A stretch of DNA of 64,000 nucleotides from assembly GCF_024505145.1 (NCBI RefSeq), contig NZ_JANIAA010000015.1, positions 62,001-126,000 on the forward strand, given 5' to 3'. This DNA comes from Streptomyces rugosispiralis (GTDB lineage: Bacteria; Actinomycetota; Actinomycetes; Streptomycetales; Streptomycetaceae). Shown in pieces: positions 18,397 through 26,096 of this stretch. The position numbers and the translations under genes are program-made. Position 1 is the first letter of the stretch. Every line of letters begins with the position of its first letter. Under the pieces are notes generated by a model. The model was not told the DNA's origin. It did not search any database and saw nothing but the letters and a program-made list of their open reading frames with translations.

Positions 18397-19392
18397 ATGA
18401 TGATCGTGACGATGTCCCAGATCGACGACATCCCGCCCGCGGAACGGTTCGCGGCGTGGCGCGCCCTGTGCGAGCTGACGTCGATCCCCATGGAGCTGCG
18501 CAGCGACCATGAGCACGACTTCCGCGCGAACGTACGCGGCGGAGTGGACATCGGCGAGGTGATGCTGACCTACACCTCCGTACCGTCACTGCGGAACGAG
18601 CGGACGGCGGCCCATATCCGGCGCTCCGACCCGGAGCTCTACCATCTGCGGCTCACCCTGAGCGGGGAGAGCGACGTGTGCCACGGGGACGCCGAAACCA
18701 CGGTCGGCGCACGGCAGTTCATGCTCACCTCCACCTCCGCGCCGTATCTGGCGGTGTGCGAGCGCGGCAGGGTCGACGGAATGACGGTCACCCTCCGCCC
18801 CTCGCTGCTGCCGTTCCCGCCCGCCGACCTCCAGCTGCTGCTCGGGCGGCGGCTGTCCGGGCGGTCCGGGATCGGGGCCATGCTCGCCGACTTCCTCACC
18901 CGGCTGGCCACCGAGTCCGACGCCTACGGCCCGGCCGACGCACCGCGCCTCGGCACCGTCGCTGTCGATCTGCTCAACGCGCTGCTCGCGCATGAGCTCG
19001 ACACCGGTGCCGAGGCACGCGCCGAGAACCGGCTCACCCCCGAGAGCCGTCGGCGTACCCTGCGGTTACGCATCCAGGAATTCGTCCGGCAGAATCTGGA
19101 CCGCCCGGGGCTCACCCCGGCCTCGATCGCCGCGGCCCATCACATCTCGCTCCGGTACCTCTACCGCCTCTTCGAGGAGCAGGGGCACACCGTCTCCGCG
19201 TGGATCCGCGCCCAGCGCCTGGAACGTTGCCGCCGCGACCTCGCCGATCCCGCGCTGGGCGACACCCCCATCCATGTCATCGCCGCCCGTTGGGGCTTCA
19301 GCCACGCCGCGGACTTCAGCCGTGCCTTCCGCAGCGCCTATGGCGTGCCCCCACGGGACTTCCGCCATAGGGCACTTGCGGCGAACAGGTGA
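18397..19392 (+). CDS. AraC-family transcriptional regulator with a TTA codon
   Basis: A 331-residue regulator of the AraC_binding_2 plus HTH_18 type. The N-terminal cupin-like domain starts with IPPAERFAAWRALCEL and the C-terminal double HTH covers about residues 225-325 (ITSRS-like region LTPASIAAAHHISLRYLYRL, then FSRAFRSAYGVPPRDFR). Such proteins often sit near morphology or secondary-metabolism genes. GAAAGG directly precedes ATG 18397; GTG 18406 lies at better spacing (9 nt) and could be the real start. Codon 224 counted from 18397 is TTA (19066-19068), just before the DNA-binding domain, predicting bldA dependence. A 500-bp gap follows that holds only a decayed gene. Confidence 0.9.
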   Translation: MMIVTMSQIDDIPPAERFAAWRALCELTSIPMELRSDHEHDFRANVRGGVDIGEVMLTYTSVPSLRNERTAAHIRRSDPELYHLRLTLSGESDVCHGDAETTVGARQFMLTSTSAPYLAVCERGRVDGMTVTLRPSLLPFPPADLQLLLGRRLSGRSGIGAMLADFLTRLATESDAYGPADAPRLGTVAVDLLNALLAHELDTGAEARAENRLTPESRRRTLRLRIQEFVRQNLDRPGLTPASIAAAHHISLRYLYRLFEEQGHTVSAWIRAQRLERCRRDLADPALGDTPIHVIAARWGFSHAADFSRAFRSAYGVPPRDFRHRALAANR

Positions 19393-19639
19393 GCGGGGCT
19401 CCCCCCGTAGCAACCCTGCTCACCCGCCACTGATCAGCATGAGCCCGCCGGGGCCGGGATGTCGTTGGCCTCCTGTGCACACTGCCTTGATCCTGCGTGC
19501 ATGGACCGCGTCCGCTGTGCACGGACCGCGTACCCCGGCCCCCATCGGCCCCCATCGGATCACTTCGGGTCACTTGGGCGCGGGTCACCCGCAACTCCTC
19601 GATGCCCGCGTGCTTCTTGTCGTCCGCCGACCGACGTCA

Positions 19640-19880
19640 GCCTTACGGTCGTCTCGTGCGGGCCGATGGCCACGTCGTAGGCGCGGCCCCGCCAGTGCAG
19701 CCCGGGGCGGCACCCGCTGCCCCAGATAGCCGTTGCCCACGTACGCGGGGGAGCAGTCCTCGGGGTCGATACGGCTGGAGGAGAGCGCCCAGCCGTCGGA
19801 CGGCCCGCGCGTGCAGTCCCCTCCGGCGGTGGCGTCGGCCGCCGCCGAGGATCGGATTCGGGAGCGGCGGACACCCCCTG
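19640..19880 (-). pseudogene. Remnant of a secreted GH65-type glycoside hydrolase
   Basis: On the minus strand one frame reads SDGWALSSSRIDPED, then SPAYVGNGYLGQRVP. This is the usual start of the mature part of Streptomyces GH65-like hydrolases (compare YVGNGYFGQR). After a frame change the sequence reads WRGRAYDVAIGPHETTVRLT, which resembles the C-terminal end of the same family. About 60 codons therefore hold both ends of a protein normally over 700 residues long, so an internal deletion and a frameshift are inferred. The remaining gap 19393-19639 shows only short direct repeats (GTGCACGGACCGCG type) and no gene. Confidence 0.5.
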
Positions 19881-19891
19881 GCGGAAACCGG

Positions 19892-20569
19892 TCAGAACGC
19901 CGACGGGCGCACCAGCCCCGACTCGTACGCGAACACCGCCGCCTGGGTCCGGTCGCGCAGCCCCAGCTTGAACAGGATCCGGCTCACATGGGTCTTCACG
20001 GTCTGCTCGGCCACCACCAGCCGTGCCGCGATCTCCGCGTTCGACAGTCCCTGGGCGATCAGCGTGAGCACCTCGGTCTCACGCTCGGTCAGATCGCCCA
20101 CCCGGGCCCGGAGCGGCCCGCGCGGGACGGCGGCGGTCACCCGGGAGAACTCGCCGATCAGGCGCTTGGTGATGTTCGGCGCCAGCAGCGCGTCACCGGC
20201 CGCCACCACCCGTACCGCATGGGCCAGTTCGTCCGCCGAGGCGTCCTTCAGCAGGAATCCGGACGCGCCCGCGCGCAGCGCCTCGTAGACGTATTCGTCC
20301 AGGTCGAAGGTGGTGAGGACGAGGATCTTGACGGTGGCGTCGGCGGGCTCGGTGAGCCGGCGGGTGGCCTCGATCCCGCCGACCCCGGGCATCCGTATGT
20401 CCATCAGGACCACGTCCGGGGCGAGTTGGGCAACCTGAGTGATGGCGTCGGCCCCGTCCACGGCCTGGCCGACGACCTCGATGTCCGGTTCGGCGTTGAG
20501 CAGCACCGTGAAGCCCTGGCGGACCATCATCTGGTCGTCGGCGATCAGGACGCGGATGGTCGTCGTCAT
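19892..20569 (-). CDS. NarL/LuxR-family response regulator
   Basis: A 225-residue response regulator. The receiver domain (about 1-120) has the acidic pair in IADDQ, the phospho-acceptor Asp in DVVLMDIRMPG (about residue 55), and the switch Thr and Lys in LTTFD and GFLLKD. The LuxR HTH is at about 155-215 (LTERETEVLTLIAQGLSNAE). It is the last gene of a four-gene operon; its ATG overlaps the stop of the histidine kinase gene by 4 nt (ATGA), so the pair is translationally coupled. It is expected to act as a dimeric DNA-binding activator after phosphorylation by that kinase. Targets are unknown; autoregulation of its operon is plausible. Confidence 0.95.
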   Translation of the reverse strand: MTTTIRVLIADDQMMVRQGFTVLLNAEPDIEVVGQAVDGADAITQVAQLAPDVVLMDIRMPGVGGIEATRRLTEPADATVKILVLTTFDLDEYVYEALRAGASGFLLKDASADELAHAVRVVAAGDALLAPNITKRLIGEFSRVTAAVPRGPLRARVGDLTERETEVLTLIAQGLSNAEIAARLVVAEQTVKTHVSRILFKLGLRDRTQAAVFAYESGLVRPSAF

Positions 20570-21939
20570 ACGGGGTCCTCGGCGGTCTCGGGCGCGGCGG
20601 CGGACGGGGCGGGGTGGTCCGTGGGCAGTACGGCGATCACCTCGTAACCGCCGTCCGGCGTCGGGCCGGTGGTCAGCTCGCCCCCTAGCATCGCAGCGCG
20701 CTCCCGCATCCCGAGCAGCCCGTGCCCGGCTCCCGGCGAGGGCGGGGCGGGCCGGTCCGGCGCGGTGTTGACGACCCGGACGGTCAGCCCGTGCCGCTGG
20801 TACCCCAGCTCCACCCGCGCCTCGGCGCCCGGCGCGTGCCGCATCACATTGCTCAGCGCCTCCTGGACGATGCGGAACGCCGACAGTTCCACGCCCGGCG
20901 GCAGCGCCCGCCGCTCCCCCGTGACATCGGTAAGGATCGTGATCCCGGTCCCCCGCACCGTGCCCACCAACTCGTCCAGCCGGTCCAGGGTGGGCTGCGG
21001 GGCGTGCCGGGCGCCGTCGGCCAGGGCGTCCTCGGAGCGCAGCACGCCCAGCACCCGGCGCAGTTCGGCCAGCGCCTCGACCGCGTTCTGCCGGATGCCC
21101 GCGAGGTTCTCCTTGAGCTCGTCCGAGGGGTTCTCGGCGAGGTGCGGGGCGACCTGGGCCTGGATGGAGATCACCGACATGTGGTGGGCGACCACGTCGT
21201 GCAGTTCGCGGGCGATGCGGTTGCGCTCCTCCAGCAGGGTGCGCCGGGCCCGTTCCTCCGCGGTGAGCTCCTCCTGCTCGACCAGCCGGGTCCGCGCCAC
21301 CCGGCGGGCCCGCAGCGCGGCGCCCACCACCACGGCGGTGGTGAAGGCCGTAATGGCCTCATCGAGGCCGTCGTCATGGGGATGTGAGGCGAGGGCCGCG
21401 GTGACCGCGCCCACCAGGAGGGTCAGCACCAGCGCCTCGGCGGCGATCCGCGGGCGGACCCGCAGCGCGAGGAGGAACAGGACGGTGGTGTGCAGCGCGA
21501 TCTGGCCGTAGTTCCAGGGGTAGAGCACATACGCGGGGAGGCGGTCGTCCACGTCCAGCGCCGTCACCAGGAGCATGGCGGTCGAGAGCCACCACGCCGG
21601 TATCGGACGGGTCAGCGCCAGTTGGACGGCCAGCGCTTCGAGCACGACGAGCCCGATCAGCGGCACCGGGTCCTGGGCCGTCCCCGGGCGGGCGGGCTCC
21701 TGGAACTGCGCCATGCTGAGCCAGGCCATGAGCACCGCGAACAACACCACGTGCCCATGGGGCAACCGGCCCAGCCAGCGCATCCGCGGCAGCGGATCGC
21801 GCGCCACCGTCCACAGGTCCTCGCGCAGGATGCCCGGTACCGCGCGCAGGGCCTCGCCCGACGTGCGCGGCAGGGTGCGCAGGCCGCCCGCCAGCCGGTC
21901 CGCGACCTTGTCGCCTGTCATGCCCTTGACTCTAGACAC
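20566..21939 (-). CDS. Membrane sensor histidine kinase (HisKA_3 type)
   Basis: A 457-residue kinase. The N-terminal 40-200 region has five or six membrane segments and almost no extracellular loop, so it probably senses the membrane or a small ligand within it. The phospho-acceptor motif is ARELHDVVAHHMSVIS (His about 243). The ATP-binding domain ends with GHGLLGMRERAAMLGGELTT. GTG 21939 is chosen because it overlaps the previous gene's stop (GTGTCTAG) and has GGAG 7 nt upstream; ATG 21921 is the alternative. It partners the following response regulator. Confidence 0.93.
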   Translation of the reverse strand: MSRVKGMTGDKVADRLAGGLRTLPRTSGEALRAVPGILREDLWTVARDPLPRMRWLGRLPHGHVVLFAVLMAWLSMAQFQEPARPGTAQDPVPLIGLVVLEALAVQLALTRPIPAWWLSTAMLLVTALDVDDRLPAYVLYPWNYGQIALHTTVLFLLALRVRPRIAAEALVLTLLVGAVTAALASHPHDDGLDEAITAFTTAVVVGAALRARRVARTRLVEQEELTAEERARRTLLEERNRIARELHDVVAHHMSVISIQAQVAPHLAENPSDELKENLAGIRQNAVEALAELRRVLGVLRSEDALADGARHAPQPTLDRLDELVGTVRGTGITILTDVTGERRALPPGVELSAFRIVQEALSNVMRHAPGAEARVELGYQRHGLTVRVVNTAPDRPAPPSPGAGHGLLGMRERAAMLGGELTTGPTPDGGYEVIAVLPTDHPAPSAAAPETAEDPV

Positions 21940-23383
21940 TTCGCTGCTCCACGTGCCGTGCCTGCTGTGCCTGCTTCTGTCCCTGCTGCTGTGCCTGCTG
22001 CTGTGCCTGCTGCTGTGCCCGGTCCCCGGGGCGTCCCTCGCGGACGACCCGGCTGCCGCCGCCCACGGCAGGGCCGCCACCGCGGACGCCCCCGCCACCG
22101 CCCTCCCGCGGCCGCCCCGCCTCGTACGCGTGGAACGCCGCCCAGCAGATCAGCAGCGCCCCCGCGAACACCGGAAGCCAGCAGAGCCGGGCGAGCACCC
22201 AGCCGGGTCCTTCGGGCACGGTGTGCAGCCCGGTCTGCGGTCCGGCGAGCCGCAGCGTGGCCACGCTGACCGCCATCATCGCGGTCTGGTGCCACAGGAA
22301 GACGGTCATCGCGGCGAGGTTGACCAGCGCCACCACCGCCCACGCGACGGGCCGCGCCAGCACCCGGCGCAGCGGGCCGCGCAGCAGCAGGGCCGCGCCG
22401 CACTGGGCGAGCCCGAAGGTGACGGCCGCCAGGGTGGGTGGGTTGAGGTTGGAGATCGAGGCGCCCGGCACCCCGACCATCGCCGCCGGATAGCCGCCGA
22501 ACAGGACGAGCCCGGCGGTGACCGCCGCGCCCCCGGTCAGCAGCACCCACCCGGCCGTCCGCCCGCGCAGCCTGCCGCGGCCCCAGGCGGCGCCCAGGCA
22601 GTACGGGACCAGCCAGCCCGCCGCCAGGTTCACCCAGCCGAGCCAGGCGGGGCCGCCCAAGCCGAAGCGGACCAGGTCGACATGGAGCACGACGGCGAGC
22701 GGCCACAGCGGATGCAACCGCGCCACCAGCGGGGTCGCGGCCGTGAGCACGGCGTAGACCAGCAGGAACCACAGCGGGGACAGGACGAGTTTGAGCAGCG
22801 TGTGCACGGTAAGCAGGCTCACCCCGGCGGCGAGCAGCGCCCCCGCCGCCACGGCCCATACGGTCAGTACGACGGCCACGGGCCGGAACAGCCGGACCAG
22901 CCGGGCGCGCAGCCACCGCCGGTAGGTGACGCCCCGGGCGCGGGCGCAGTCGTGGCTCTTGGCGCCCATCTGCCCGCCGACCAGGAAGAACACCGCGAGG
23001 GTCTGGAACACCCAGGAGACGGGGGTGAGTCCGGGCTGGTACCGCAGCGGGCTGGCCGCGCGCAGGGTGCCGCTGTCGGCCACGAGGGCGGTCACCAGCC
23101 AGTGGCCGAGCACCACGCCGAGGATGGCGACGGCCCGCAGACCGTCCACGGCGCGGTCGCGGCCGGGCGGGGTGGCGGCCTCGATCCGCCGGACGAGGTC
23201 ACGTATACGGACCGTCCCACGCGGCCGGACCGTCTCAGACCGGTGCGTCTCATACGGCCGGGGCGACTTACTCAGCCGGACCGTCCCGCGCGGCCGGACC
23301 GTCCCGCGCGGCCGGACCGTCCCACCCGGCCGGACCTTCCCACCCGGCCGGACCGTCTCACTCAGCCGGTGCGTCTCACGCAT
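21932..23383 (-). CDS. Membrane acyltransferase (acyltransferase 3 family) with repetitive termini
   Basis: A 483-residue protein with about ten membrane helices. The core starts with RDRAVDGLRAVAILGVVLGH, whose His is the family's catalytic residue, and includes VFFLVGGQMGA and WFLLVYAVLTA. The family O-acylates extracytoplasmic glycans, lipids or antibiotics. The first 60 residues are repeats of the six-residue unit GTVRPR and the last 30 are Gln-rich (AQQQ units); neither belongs to the family. ATG 23383 overlaps the upstream hydrolase stop by 8 nt, and its own stop overlaps the kinase start by 8 nt, so the product is tied to the two-component system. Confidence 0.9.
   Translation of the reverse strand: MRETHRLSETVRPGGKVRPGGTVRPRGTVRPRGTVRLSKSPRPYETHRSETVRPRGTVRIRDLVRRIEAATPPGRDRAVDGLRAVAILGVVLGHWLVTALVADSGTLRAASPLRYQPGLTPVSWVFQTLAVFFLVGGQMGAKSHDCARARGVTYRRWLRARLVRLFRPVAVVLTVWAVAAGALLAAGVSLLTVHTLLKLVLSPLWFLLVYAVLTAATPLVARLHPLWPLAVVLHVDLVRFGLGGPAWLGWVNLAAGWLVPYCLGAAWGRGRLRGRTAGWVLLTGGAAVTAGLVLFGGYPAAMVGVPGASISNLNPPTLAAVTFGLAQCGAALLLRGPLRRVLARPVAWAVVALVNLAAMTVFLWHQTAMMAVSVATLRLAGPQTGLHTVPEGPGWVLARLCWLPVFAGALLICWAAFHAYEAGRPREGGGGGVRGGGPAVGGGSRVVREGRPGDRAQQQAQQQAQQQGQKQAQQARHVEQRSV
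21961..22019. repeat. 12-bp tandem repeat in the 3' end of the acyltransferase gene
   Basis: Four to five copies of CTGCTGCTGTGC, translated on the minus strand as the AQQQ tail of the acyltransferase. Confidence 0.85.
23224..23382. repeat. 18-bp tandem repeat in the 5' end of the acyltransferase gene
   Basis: Units with the core GCCGGACCGTCCC repeat every 18 bp (starts at 23275, 23293, 23311, 23329, 23347, 23365), with degenerate copies further left. They encode the repeating GTVRPR hexapeptide immediately after the start codon. Confidence 0.85.
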
Positions 23384-24299
23384 CGCGGCCCTCCACGATC
23401 CGGCCCATGCTCGCCAGGGCGACGGACCCGGGCTTGAGGTAGTCGCTGTGCCCGACGTCCCCCGCGTCGAAGATCCGCGCCCCGAACCGCCGGGAGACCG
23501 GGTCGGTCCCGAAGCCGATGGTCGTGCCCGGCAGCGGGACCCGTACATGCGGCACCCCGCCGATCCAGTCGTTTCCGCCCCGCCCGGCCCAGACGGTGGC
23601 CCGGGTGTGCAGTTGCCGGGCGTCCTCGTACCCCGTCCCTGGGCTGCCGTACAGAACGATGTCCGCGGCGTTCAGCCCCCTGGCCGCCCGGCCGCAGACC
23701 ACCGAGCCGTAGGAGTGGCACAGGAGCGAGATCCGGGCCCGGGGCGTGGCCGCGTTCAACTCCCTTACGAACGCGGCCAGTCGGGGAGCCGCACCGGCGG
23801 CCCGGCCCGTGGTCAGCGCCTCGGGCGCCACGGTGCCGGGCGTCTTGTACCCGAGCCAGCCGATGACGGCCGTACTGCGCCCGAGTTGACGGCTCAGCGC
23901 GAGCGCCCCGTCCCGGAACCGGCCGTAGGTCTCCAGATTGGTGTCCGACCCCGGCACCAGCACGGCGATATGCGTGGCGCGCTTCAGATCCCCGTACACC
24001 TCGACGGCACGGCCCCCGTTCCGCCCGTCGAAGGACAGGAAGTGCCGCGACGCCTCCCGCATCTTCCACAACGCCCGCGCCCGCTTGCGGTCCCCGTGCC
24101 GGGCGGCCATCACCTCGGCCGCCCGAATCCCCTCCCGGTTGGCCGCGTACCGGTGCTCGAGCCCCGCGACGCGCACCGGCCCGAGCGCCACCGGCGCGGG
24201 CGCGGGCACCTCACTGGGCCCGGCGGCCCCCACCAGGGGCGCCACCACCGAGGCGGTGACGAGCGCCGCGAGCAGGGCGCGGCGAAGACGGGACGCCAT
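23376..24299 (-). CDS. Secreted alpha/beta hydrolase (DUF1023 type)
   Basis: A 307-residue exported hydrolase. A signal peptide (MASRLRRALLAALVTASVVA, cleavage probably near residue 26) precedes an alpha/beta-hydrolase fold with nucleophile motif LLCHSYGSVV near residue 195. The Asp and His are likely in NDWIG and GHSDYL. DUF1023 proteins are common in actinomycetes; most have no assigned substrate, with lipase or esterase action on lipids inferred. It is the first gene of the operon hydrolase, acyltransferase, kinase, regulator; a deacylase and an acyltransferase in one operon suggests turnover of one acyl group at the cell surface. Its ribosome site (GGAAGG) can be masked by the hairpin at 24307-24341. 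Confidence 0.9.
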   Translation of the reverse strand: MASRLRRALLAALVTASVVAPLVGAAGPSEVPAPAPVALGPVRVAGLEHRYAANREGIRAAEVMAARHGDRKRARALWKMREASRHFLSFDGRNGGRAVEVYGDLKRATHIAVLVPGSDTNLETYGRFRDGALALSRQLGRSTAVIGWLGYKTPGTVAPEALTTGRAAGAAPRLAAFVRELNAATPRARISLLCHSYGSVVCGRAARGLNAADIVLYGSPGTGYEDARQLHTRATVWAGRGGNDWIGGVPHVRVPLPGTTIGFGTDPVSRRFGARIFDAGDVGHSDYLKPGSVALASMGRIVEGRDA

Positions 24300-24306
24300 G
24301 GCTGTT

Positions 24307-24341
24307 CCTTCCGTACCAACGGGTGTCGTGGATACGGAAGG
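24307..24341 (-). promoter_or_regulatory. Leader hairpin covering the ribosome site of the four-gene operon
   Basis: Perfect 9-bp inverted repeat CCTTCCGTA (24307-24315) / TACGGAAGG (24333-24341). In the minus-strand transcript its 3' arm carries the GGAAGG ribosome site of the hydrolase gene, so the folded leader would block translation. It could equally be a DNA operator for the response regulator. Confidence 0.5.
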
Positions 24342-24447
24342 TATGGAGCCGGCCGCGTGGTTGGCGTCCCACCGGGGAGTGCATCTGCGGGGTAGTCCCC
24401 AGGTATGACAGGTACGGGGTGGCCGTTCCTACGGGCGGCCCTCATGA

Positions 24448-24555
24448 ACAGCCGTCGCCCTTACCGGACAGCTCTTACGGACAGCCGTCGTCCTTACCGG
24501 GCAGCTCTTACGGACAGCCGTCGTCCTTACCGGGCAGCCGTCGCCCTTACGGGCG
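24448..24555. repeat. 33-bp tandem repeat between genes
   Basis: Three copies (24448, 24481, 24514) of a unit starting ACAGCCGTCGTCCTTACCGG, the last ones shortened, ending just before the stop of the SRPBCC gene. No gene is visible in 24342-24559. Confidence 0.85.
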
Positions 24556-24559
24556 GAGG

Positions 24560-25192
24560 TCAGCGCGCGGGCACGTAGAACTCCGTCGTGGCGCGCATCG
24601 TGGCCGCCGCCACCTCCGCCGGGGCCCCCGAGGCCTCGTACGCGGCGCCCCAGCGCTCGCTGCTGCGGGTCATGAACTCCCGCGCCTCGTCCGAGGCCTG
24701 CCACGCCTCGGGGTCGGCGGGCGCGCCCTCGCCCGTCAGATGCAGGGTGAGGCCGAGCAGGGCGCCGTCCCAGCCGACGCCGACCGCGCCGGGGCCGAAC
24801 TGGTCCCACATCTCGGGCGGTACGACGGCGACGTGCTCCAGTTCGAAGACGGTCCGCTCCTCGCCCTCGGCGGTCAGCCGGACCTCGACCTCGCTGAAGC
24901 CGGGGTTCTCGCCGAACAGCCAGCTCACCGCGAGCAGCCGCGGGGGCTCGCAGCGCAGGATCTCGCCGCCCGCGTTGCCCTGTAGCTGGTAGTGGCCGCC
25001 GAGCTTCAGGTCGCCGCTCACCGGCAGGAACCAGCGGCTGATCCGCTCCGGGTCGGTGCACGCGTCCCAGACGTCCTCGATCGCGGCGTCATAGGTGCGC
25101 CGCAGCAGGACGGTACGGGCCTCGCCGTCGGGCACCTCTCGGGTGCCGACCTCGCGATGGACGTGGTTGATCTGGTCGACGATCTCGCTCAT
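24560..25192 (-). CDS. SRPBCC-family protein (AHSA1/START-like)
   Basis: A 210-residue helix-grip (AHSA1-like) domain: it starts VLLRRTYDAAIEDVWDACTD, continues ISRWFLPVSGDLKLGGHYQ and LLAVSWLF, and has a long C-terminal helix. These proteins form a hydrophobic cavity and often appear next to ArsR-type regulators in actinomycetes; ligands are unknown. It follows the ArsR gene by 3 nt and is surely co-transcribed. The two probably form an autoregulated unit. Confidence 0.9.
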   Translation of the reverse strand: MSEIVDQINHVHREVGTREVPDGEARTVLLRRTYDAAIEDVWDACTDPERISRWFLPVSGDLKLGGHYQLQGNAGGEILRCEPPRLLAVSWLFGENPGFSEVEVRLTAEGEERTVFELEHVAVVPPEMWDQFGPGAVGVGWDGALLGLTLHLTGEGAPADPEAWQASDEAREFMTRSSERWGAAYEASGAPAEVAAATMRATTEFYVPAR

Positions 25193-25195
25193 GGG

Positions 25196-25567
25196 TCATA
25201 TCTCCGCATCGGTTCCACTGCCGCCGCCGCGCTCCTGATCGAGCCGCCGCTGCCGCTTGCCCCGCGCCAGTTCCGTCCCCAGCGCGTCCAGCCGCTGCTC
25301 CCAGAAGCCCCGGAACCGGTCGAGCCACCGGTCGACCTCCCGCAGGGGCGCGGCCTCGACGGCGTATAACCGCCGTGTGCCCTCGGCCCGTACGGAGGCG
25401 AATCCGGCCTCCCGCAACACCCGCAGATGCTGCGAGACGGCGGGCTGCGAGATGCCGAACTCGGCCCGGACGACGGAGCTGACCTCGCCGGAGGACCGCT
25501 CCCCCTCGGCGAGCAGCTCCAATATCCGGCGCCGGACGGGGTCACCGAGGACATCGAGTGCGTGCAC
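25196..25567 (-). CDS. ArsR-family transcriptional regulator
   Basis: About 123 residues: a winged helix (VLGDPVRRRILELLAEGERS, then ISQPAVSQHLRVLREAGFAS and GTRRLYAVEAAPLREVDRWL). It lacks the CxC metal site of true ArsR proteins and belongs to the group paired with SRPBCC proteins. GTG 25567 lies 6 nt after a good -10 box, so the mRNA is probably leaderless. GTG 25606 with GGAG upstream is in frame but would place the operator inside the gene. It is expected to repress itself and the following gene. Confidence 0.9.
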   Translation of the reverse strand: MHALDVLGDPVRRRILELLAEGERSSGEVSSVVRAEFGISQPAVSQHLRVLREAGFASVRAEGTRRLYAVEAAPLREVDRWLDRFRGFWEQRLDALGTELARGKRQRRLDQERGGGSGTDAEI

Positions 25568-25573
25568 GCCAGG

Positions 25574-25609
25574 ACTATGCCAGCCGTCGCTTATATAAGT
25601 CAACACTTA
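25574..25609 (-). promoter_or_regulatory. Leaderless promoter and overlapping ArsR operator
   Basis: On the minus strand: -35 TTGACT (25603-25598), 18-nt spacer, -10 CATAGT (25579-25574), then 6 nt to the GTG at 25567. The perfect inverted repeat TAAGT-CAAC-ACTTA (25596-25609) overlaps the -35 box, as expected for a repressor site. Confidence 0.6.
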
Positions 25610-25748
25610 AATTGACTCCACCGCGCGCCGCGGCGCGCGGCCCCGGAGCCCTCGCGCCCACGCGGCCGTCCACCTGAATCCCGCCGCTCCGAGGCCATAC
25701 GTGATAGTGTCCCTTTCAGTTGCAGTTTTGGTACCCATGGACTTTGTG

Positions 25749-25791
25749 TGCGCCTGGCGGTATGTAGCCTTCAGGCGCATTTCTTGTTTTT
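25749..25791 (+). terminator. Terminator-like hairpin in the cold-shock leader
   Basis: Perfect 8-bp stem TGCGCCTG (25749-25756) / CAGGCGCA (25772-25779), 15-nt loop, followed by TTTCTTGTTTTT, an unusually good U-tract for this genome. It lies about 100 nt upstream of the cold-shock gene in an untranslated region (25621-25878) relatively rich in A+T. It could be an attenuator or an RNA thermometer; it could also end a short upstream transcript. Confidence 0.6.
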
Positions 25792-25878
25792 GCCGGTCAT
25801 TCCGGATGGGGTCATTTCGGCGACTCGGGATGCGCTTCCCGCGCATTCCGGACCGATCCCCATATGAAGGAGAAGGAC

Positions 25879-26082
25879 ATGGCTACTGGCACCGTGAAGT
25901 GGTTCAACGCGGAAAAGGGCTTCGGCTTCATCGAGCAGGACGGCGGCGGCGCCGACGTCTTCGCCCACTACTCGAACATCGCCGCCAGCGGCTTCCGTGA
26001 GCTCCACGAAGGCCAGAAGGTGACCTTCGACGTCACCCAGGGCCAGAAGGGCCCGCAGGCCGAGAACATCGTTCCCGCCTGA
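25879..26082 (+). CDS. Cold-shock protein (CspA family)
   Basis: A 67-residue single cold-shock domain: MATGTVKWFNAEKGFGFIEQ carries RNP1-like KGFGFI and DVFAHYSNI is the RNP2 region. It binds single-stranded nucleic acid as an RNA chaperone. ATG 25879 is the standard start and has AAGGAGAAGGAC before it; an in-frame ATG at 25864 is part of the leader. It precedes the DEAD-box helicase, a usual pairing in Streptomyces, but a strong terminator separates the two. Confidence 0.97.
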   Translation: MATGTVKWFNAEKGFGFIEQDGGGADVFAHYSNIAASGFRELHEGQKVTFDVTQGQKGPQAENIVPA

Positions 26083-26096
26083 TCGCAGCGCCTGTC

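Noticed and set aside
17623..18400. Long open frames on both strands across the hairpin array (Gly/Pro-rich, 200-290 codons)
   Set aside because: Open in several frames only because the repeats lack T; no ribosome site, no known fold, and the sequence is made of hairpin units.
25639..25878. A 99-codon plus-strand frame through the cold-shock leader
   Set aside because: It crosses the terminator hairpin and enters the cold-shock gene out of frame; the region behaves as an untranslated leader.
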